Translations under genes and position numbers: made by a program
Notes under the pieces: generated by a model
Database searches by the model: none
What the model was told of the DNA's origin: nothing
What the model saw: only the letters and a program-made list of their open reading frames with translations
Assembly: GCA_002314435.1 (NCBI GenBank)
Contig: DCFV01000067.1
Location: forward strand, 1 to 10,478
Source of the DNA: Acidobacteriaceae bacterium UBA1795
GTDB lineage: Bacteria; Acidobacteriota; Terriglobia; Terriglobales; Acidobacteriaceae
DNA length: 10,478 nt
Direction: 5' to 3'
In this document: positions 7,710 through 10,478 of the stretch, piece after piece
Layout of the letters: every line of letters starts with the position of its first letter
Position numbering within the stretch: the stretch's first letter is position 1

Positions 7710-8255
7710 TTGGGCTTGGGGGTTGTGTTGCATTCGCTTGCATGGTGGCCAACGGTAGTGGTTCTGGGGGTTGCCACTGTGATGGACCTTCGCAGCCGCC
7801 GGATTCCTAACTGGCTGGTTTTCCCGTTTCTGGTGGCGGGGATTGCTCTTTCGTTCGCTCCCGCCAGCTGGCACGGCATTGGAATTGTGCAGAGCCTGGA
7901 AGGTATGGGGCTCGGACTTCTTCTGTTTGGCATTCTGGCCCTGATGGGCGGAATGGGAATGGGTGATGTAAAGCTTTGCGCCGCGATTGGCGCGTGGGTG
8001 GGACCACAGCAGTTGTTCTTCGCTCTGGTGGTCACGGCAGTTGCAGGTGGAATCATGGCGGTGATTTGGGCGGCCATGGGCGGTTTTTTGGGCGAACTGT
8101 TTTCCGGGTCAGCCGATTTAATGCTGGGATGGAGGAAGCGGGGCATGAAGGTGAATCCGGAGCAGACACTCGCCAACCCTAAAGCGCGCAAGATGCCGTA
8201 CGCGCCGGCCATTGCAGTGGGAACGTTAATGTCTTTTTTTGCATTTGCACATTGA
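7710..8255 (+). CDS. cpaA: Prepilin peptidase, CpaA/TadV type (A24 family)
   Basis: This integral-membrane aspartic protease is expected to cleave the leader peptides of Flp-type prepilins and pseudopilins in Tad pilus assembly. Numbered from TTG 7710 it has 181 residues, short and without the N-terminal methylase domain, as is typical of CpaA/TadV. The catalytic aspartates are D26 in VMDLRSRRIPN and D86 in the GxGD motif GMGMGDVKL (81-89). Hydrophobic segments fall near 13-25, 34-50, 66-80, 90-123 and 165-180. The C-terminal KMPYAPAIAVG (161-171) is also typical. The start is uncertain. The only nearby ATG (7700) is in another frame; the coding frame offers TTG 7710, TTG 7716, GTG 7725 and TTG 7728, none with a strong ribosome binding site. 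It is followed after 68 bp by tadZ and then tadA, which supports a Tad role over type IV pilus or type II secretion. Confidence 0.87.
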   Translation: MGLGVVLHSLAWWPTVVVLGVATVMDLRSRRIPNWLVFPFLVAGIALSFAPASWHGIGIVQSLEGMGLGLLLFGILALMGGMGMGDVKLCAAIGAWVGPQQLFFALVVTAVAGGIMAVIWAAMGGFLGELFSGSADLMLGWRKRGMKVNPEQTLANPKARKMPYAPAIAVGTLMSFFAFAH

Positions 8256-8304
8256 ATCTGAAGAGGCATGCCGCGCCGGGGCGACGCTGGCAATATAGTA
8301 GGTA

Positions 8305-8320
8305 GTTCGATTCATCGAAC
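8305..8320 (+). promoter_or_regulatory. Perfect hairpin immediately before the tadZ start
   Basis: GTTCGA-TTCA-TCGAAC forms a 6-bp perfect stem with a 4-nt loop that ends 3 nt before the ATG at 8324, in the region where a ribosome binding site would lie. It could be an operator, an mRNA structure limiting translation, or a sign that translation really begins at the ATG at 8354. Confidence 0.35.
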
Positions 8321-8323
8321 AAG

Positions 8324-9562
8324 ATGGACGCAGCTAGGAGTCTCAAACTGGGAATGTCGAATCAATTTCAAAATCCAGATCTGGACGGAATCAGTTCGAG
8401 CGGCTTGGCAGTCGCCTTGATCGGCCCCCACGATGCGCGGCGGCGGATCGTTGCCAATGCGCTTGCGGGCACGGATGTCACATCGATTCGAGAATTTAAC
8501 GCATATCCCAGCAAACTGGAAGATGCAGCCAAGTCGATGGACCAGGACTACGATGTCGTGATCATCGATCTGGACAGCGACCAAAACTATGCTCTGCAGC
8601 TAGTGGAGGCAGTTGCCGCCAGCGGTCTGGTCACGGTCATGGTCTACTCCATGAATCCGGATCCCAACCTGCTGATGAACTGCATGCGGGCCGGAGCCCG
8701 CGAATTCCTTCCCCACCCGATTGTCCAGACCACTTTGAACGATGCCCTGGCGCGCGCCTGGATAAGACGACCAGCTTCGCGCAACGCAAACCGCTCGTCC
8801 ACCAGTGGCAAGGTCGTGATCTTTCTCGGCGGCAAGGGAGGCTCGGGGGTCACCACCGTAGCCTGCAATTTTGCGGTTTCTCTGGTGCAGGAGTGCAAGC
8901 AGAATGTGCTTCTGATCGATCTTGACCTGCCCCTGGGCGATGCTGCGCTCAATCTCGGCATCACCACGCAGTTCTCCACCGTCGACGCGCTGCAGAACTT
9001 CAGCCGTATGGACCAGAACTTTCTCTCCAAGCTGCTGGTAAAGCACAGTTCAGGGCTGTTTGTGCTGGCTGCGCCAGGCAAGTTCCCTCAGGTTGAGATC
9101 AGCAACGAAGCGGTTGAGAAGATGGTGAGCGTGGCCAAGCAGGCGTTCGACTTCGTGGTCATCGATCTCGGCTCGCGCTACGATCTGAGCGGCTCCACGC
9201 TGGTGGAGCGCGCCGACACCGTTTATCTGGTGATGCAGGCGGGGATTCCCGAACTGCGCAACTCCCACCGCGTGATCTCCGAGTACTTCAAGAACGGCGG
9301 CTCCAACCTGGAGATCGTGCTCAACCGGTTCATGCCGCGATCGGGCGGAGTGGACGAAGAACATATATCAAAGGCCCTTACACGGCCCGTACAGTGGAAG
9401 ATTCCGAGCGATTACGTTACAGTGCGCCGCATGCAGAACGAGGCCACGCCGCTCGCTCTAGAAGACTCGATGATTGCCAGAGCCATCCAGGACATGGCCC
9501 GTACCGCATGCGGTATGCCCGCTAAACCGGAAAAGAAGAAGGGGTTCAGCCTTTTTGGCTGA
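8324..9562 (+). CDS. cpaE: TadZ/CpaE-like pilus localisation protein (atypical receiver plus ParA/MinD-like ATPase)
   Basis: TadZ/CpaE proteins mark the site, often a cell pole, at which the Tad secretion machine assembles. Residues about 27-147 form a receiver-like domain with D82 (VVIIDLD) at the phospho-acceptor position. The conserved receiver lysine seems absent, since FLPHP (128-132) stands where a K-P pair is usual. Residues about 162-395 form a ParA/MinD-type ATPase with deviant Walker A KGGSGVTT (171-178), Walker A' LLIDLD (196-201) and Walker B FVVIDLG (277-283). The second P-loop lysine is replaced by V176; atypical P-loops are known in TadZ. The C-terminus is basic, then hydrophobic (KKKGFSLFG). 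The start may instead be the ATG at 8354 (residue 11): AGGAG lies at 8336-8340 and a hairpin blocks the region before 8324. It is followed by tadA after 38 bp, probably in one operon. Confidence 0.9.
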   Translation: MDAARSLKLGMSNQFQNPDLDGISSSGLAVALIGPHDARRRIVANALAGTDVTSIREFNAYPSKLEDAAKSMDQDYDVVIIDLDSDQNYALQLVEAVAASGLVTVMVYSMNPDPNLLMNCMRAGAREFLPHPIVQTTLNDALARAWIRRPASRNANRSSTSGKVVIFLGGKGGSGVTTVACNFAVSLVQECKQNVLLIDLDLPLGDAALNLGITTQFSTVDALQNFSRMDQNFLSKLLVKHSSGLFVLAAPGKFPQVEISNEAVEKMVSVAKQAFDFVVIDLGSRYDLSGSTLVERADTVYLVMQAGIPELRNSHRVISEYFKNGGSNLEIVLNRFMPRSGGVDEEHISKALTRPVQWKIPSDYVTVRRMQNEATPLALEDSMIARAIQDMARTACGMPAKPEKKKGFSLFG

Positions 9563-9584
9563 TCGCCCATTAAAAGATTTGCCG

Positions 9585-9589
9585 AGGGG
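9585..9589 (+). promoter_or_regulatory. Ribosome binding site for tadA/cpaF, supports the GTG start
   Basis: AGGGG lies 11 nt before the GTG at 9601. The ATG at 9591 is almost adjacent to it, but is in another frame and gives only 12 codons before a stop, so GTG 9601 is the better start. The next in-frame stop upstream is TAA at 9571, leaving no other ATG, GTG or TTG candidate. Confidence 0.5.
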
Positions 9590-9600
9590 AATGGTGCCAA

Positions 9601-10478
9601 GTGGAACATCTAAATCTGGAGACCTTTAAATCGGAAGTACATCGGACGCTGATCTCCAAGCTCGACCTGGAGAAGCTGTCACGCGTCAATTCGAATCAGG
9701 CCCGCCAGGCCGTTTCCAGCATCATCAGCGAGATCATCAGCGACCGCCGCGTGCCGCTGAGCTTTGACGAGCAGGAAAAGATCCAGACCGATCTGCTCGA
9801 CGAAGTCTTTGGCCTCGGCCCTCTCGAGCCCCTGCTCAAGGACCAGAAGATCTCCGACATCCTGGTGAACGACAAGGACCACGTGTTCGTTGAGCGGGGT
9901 GGCCTGATGACGCGCGCCGACGCGTCGTTCCGCGACGACCGTCACCTGCTGCAGATTATTGACCGCATCGTTTCCCGCGTGGGCCGTCGAGTGGACGAGT
10001 CCTCGCCGATGGTGGACGCCCGCCTGCCGGACGGCTCGCGTGTCAATGCCATCATTCCGCCGCTCGCGCTGGACGGGCCGTCGCTCTCGATCCGCCGCTT
10101 CGGCACCGGCCCGCTGGCCGCCAACCAACTGGTGCAGCTCAAAAGCATCTCGGCGGAGATGATGGAACTGCTGTCTTCGGCCGTACGCGCCCGTTTGAGC
10201 ATCCTGATTTCCGGAGGCACCGGTGCCGGCAAGACCACCTTCCTGAACATCCTGTCGCAGTACATTCCGCAGAACGAACGCCTCATCACCATTGAGGACG
10301 CAGCCGAACTGCAGCTGGCGCAGGAGAACATTGTGCGGCTTGAAACCCGGCCGCCCAACGTGGAAGGTCAGGGCGCCATACGCCAGCGGCAACTACTGAT
10401 CAACTGCCTGCGTATGCGTCCCGACCGCATCATCATGGGTGAGTGCCGCGGCGAAGAAGCCTTCGACATGCTGCAGGC
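9601..10478 (+). CDS. cpaF: TadA/CpaF-type secretion ATPase, truncated at right edge
   Basis: TadA/CpaF is the hexameric cytoplasmic ATPase that drives Flp pilus assembly in the Tad system, a branch of the type II/IV secretion ATPase (VirB11/PulE) superfamily. The first 292 residues are present. An N-terminal helical region (1-70) leads into FGLGPLEPLL (70-79) and ISDILVN (84-90). VDESSPMVDARLPDGSRVNAI (131-151) is characteristic of CpaF. Walker A is SGGTGAGKTT (204-213, K211). The Asp-box region is ITIEDAAELQL (229-239). RLETRPPN (246-253) and the Walker B-region RMRPDRIIMGECRG (271-284, with E281) follow. The usual family sequence here is GEVRG, so C282 is a small variation. The frame is open to base 10478; the missing part should be the C-terminal portion of the ATPase domain. 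It follows tadZ by 38 bp and is likely co-transcribed with it. Confidence 0.95.
   Translation, partial: MEHLNLETFKSEVHRTLISKLDLEKLSRVNSNQARQAVSSIISEIISDRRVPLSFDEQEKIQTDLLDEVFGLGPLEPLLKDQKISDILVNDKDHVFVERGGLMTRADASFRDDRHLLQIIDRIVSRVGRRVDESSPMVDARLPDGSRVNAIIPPLALDGPSLSIRRFGTGPLAANQLVQLKSISAEMMELLSSAVRARLSILISGGTGAGKTTFLNILSQYIPQNERLITIEDAAELQLAQENIVRLETRPPNVEGQGAIRQRQLLINCLRMRPDRIIMGECRGEEAFDMLQ

Noticed and set aside
8234..8240. Run of seven Ts as a terminator or slippage site
   Set aside because: It lies within the prepilin peptidase coding sequence (Ser-Phe-Phe codons), has no stable hairpin before it, and the downstream genes appear to be in the same operon.
7511..8293. Minus-strand open frame (260 codons) opposite the prepilin peptidase
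   Set aside because: Pro/Thr/Arg-rich shadow with no motif. The plus strand has both catalytic aspartate motifs.
8305..8320. GTTCGATTC resembles the T-arm of a tRNA
   Set aside because: The flanking bases do not form a T-stem or acceptor stem, and no anticodon arm is present nearby.
9591..9629. ATG at 9591 as the tadA start
   Set aside because: It is out of frame with tadA and stops after 12 codons; GTG 9601 is in frame and has AGGGG upstream.
9679..10392. Minus-strand open frame (237 codons) opposite tadA
   Set aside because: It is the mirror of a strongly conserved secretion ATPase; codon-position bias explains the lack of stops.

Overview
The window is a stretch of GC-rich bacterial chromosome with no sign of mobile elements, tRNA, rRNA or CRISPR repeats. 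The mix of genes (a Tat-exported glycoside hydrolase family 30 enzyme, a two-ACT-domain SerB, a DUF374 acyltransferase overlapping queA, and a Tad/Flp pilus cluster) would suit a soil-type Gram-negative such as an Acidobacteriota member. That placement is recognition-based inference; nothing in the window proves it.

Layout, left to right. (1) Positions 1-2565 (+): the 3' part, probably nearly all, of a P-type cation-transporting ATPase. (2) Convergent to it, 2618-4123 (-): a GH30 glycoside hydrolase with a twin-arginine signal. A 12-bp perfect inverted repeat lies between the two stop codons and may end transcription from both sides. (3) 4210-5445 (-): serB, phosphoserine phosphatase, upstream of the GH30 gene on the same strand, with a GC-rich hairpin between them. 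(4) A 199-bp divergent intergenic region. (5) 5645-6340 (+): a DUF374 lysophospholipid-acyltransferase-like protein, overlapping by 4 nt with (6) queA (6337-7413), the queuosine tRNA-modification enzyme. (7) A 296-bp gap that is less GC-rich at its right end and holds a candidate promoter. (8) The left end of a Tad (tight adherence/Flp pilus) operon: a CpaA/TadV-type prepilin peptidase (7710-8255), a TadZ/CpaE receiver-plus-ParA-like localisation protein (8324-9562), and the TadA/CpaF secretion ATPase (9601 to the right edge, truncated).

How they work together: the three Tad genes form a functional unit. The peptidase processes pilins, TadZ positions the machine and TadA powers pilus assembly. 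DUF374 and queA are probably translationally coupled but have no obvious biochemical link. The ATPase, GH30 and SerB genes look like independent metabolic or transport functions.

I looked for an undescribed system and do not see one that I can defend. The items most worth a second look are the altered ion-site residues in the P-type ATPase, the compact Tad gene order (no flp, rcpC or rcpA between peptidase and TadZ), the frame problem at the start of the prepilin peptidase, and several perfect inverted repeats at gene boundaries.
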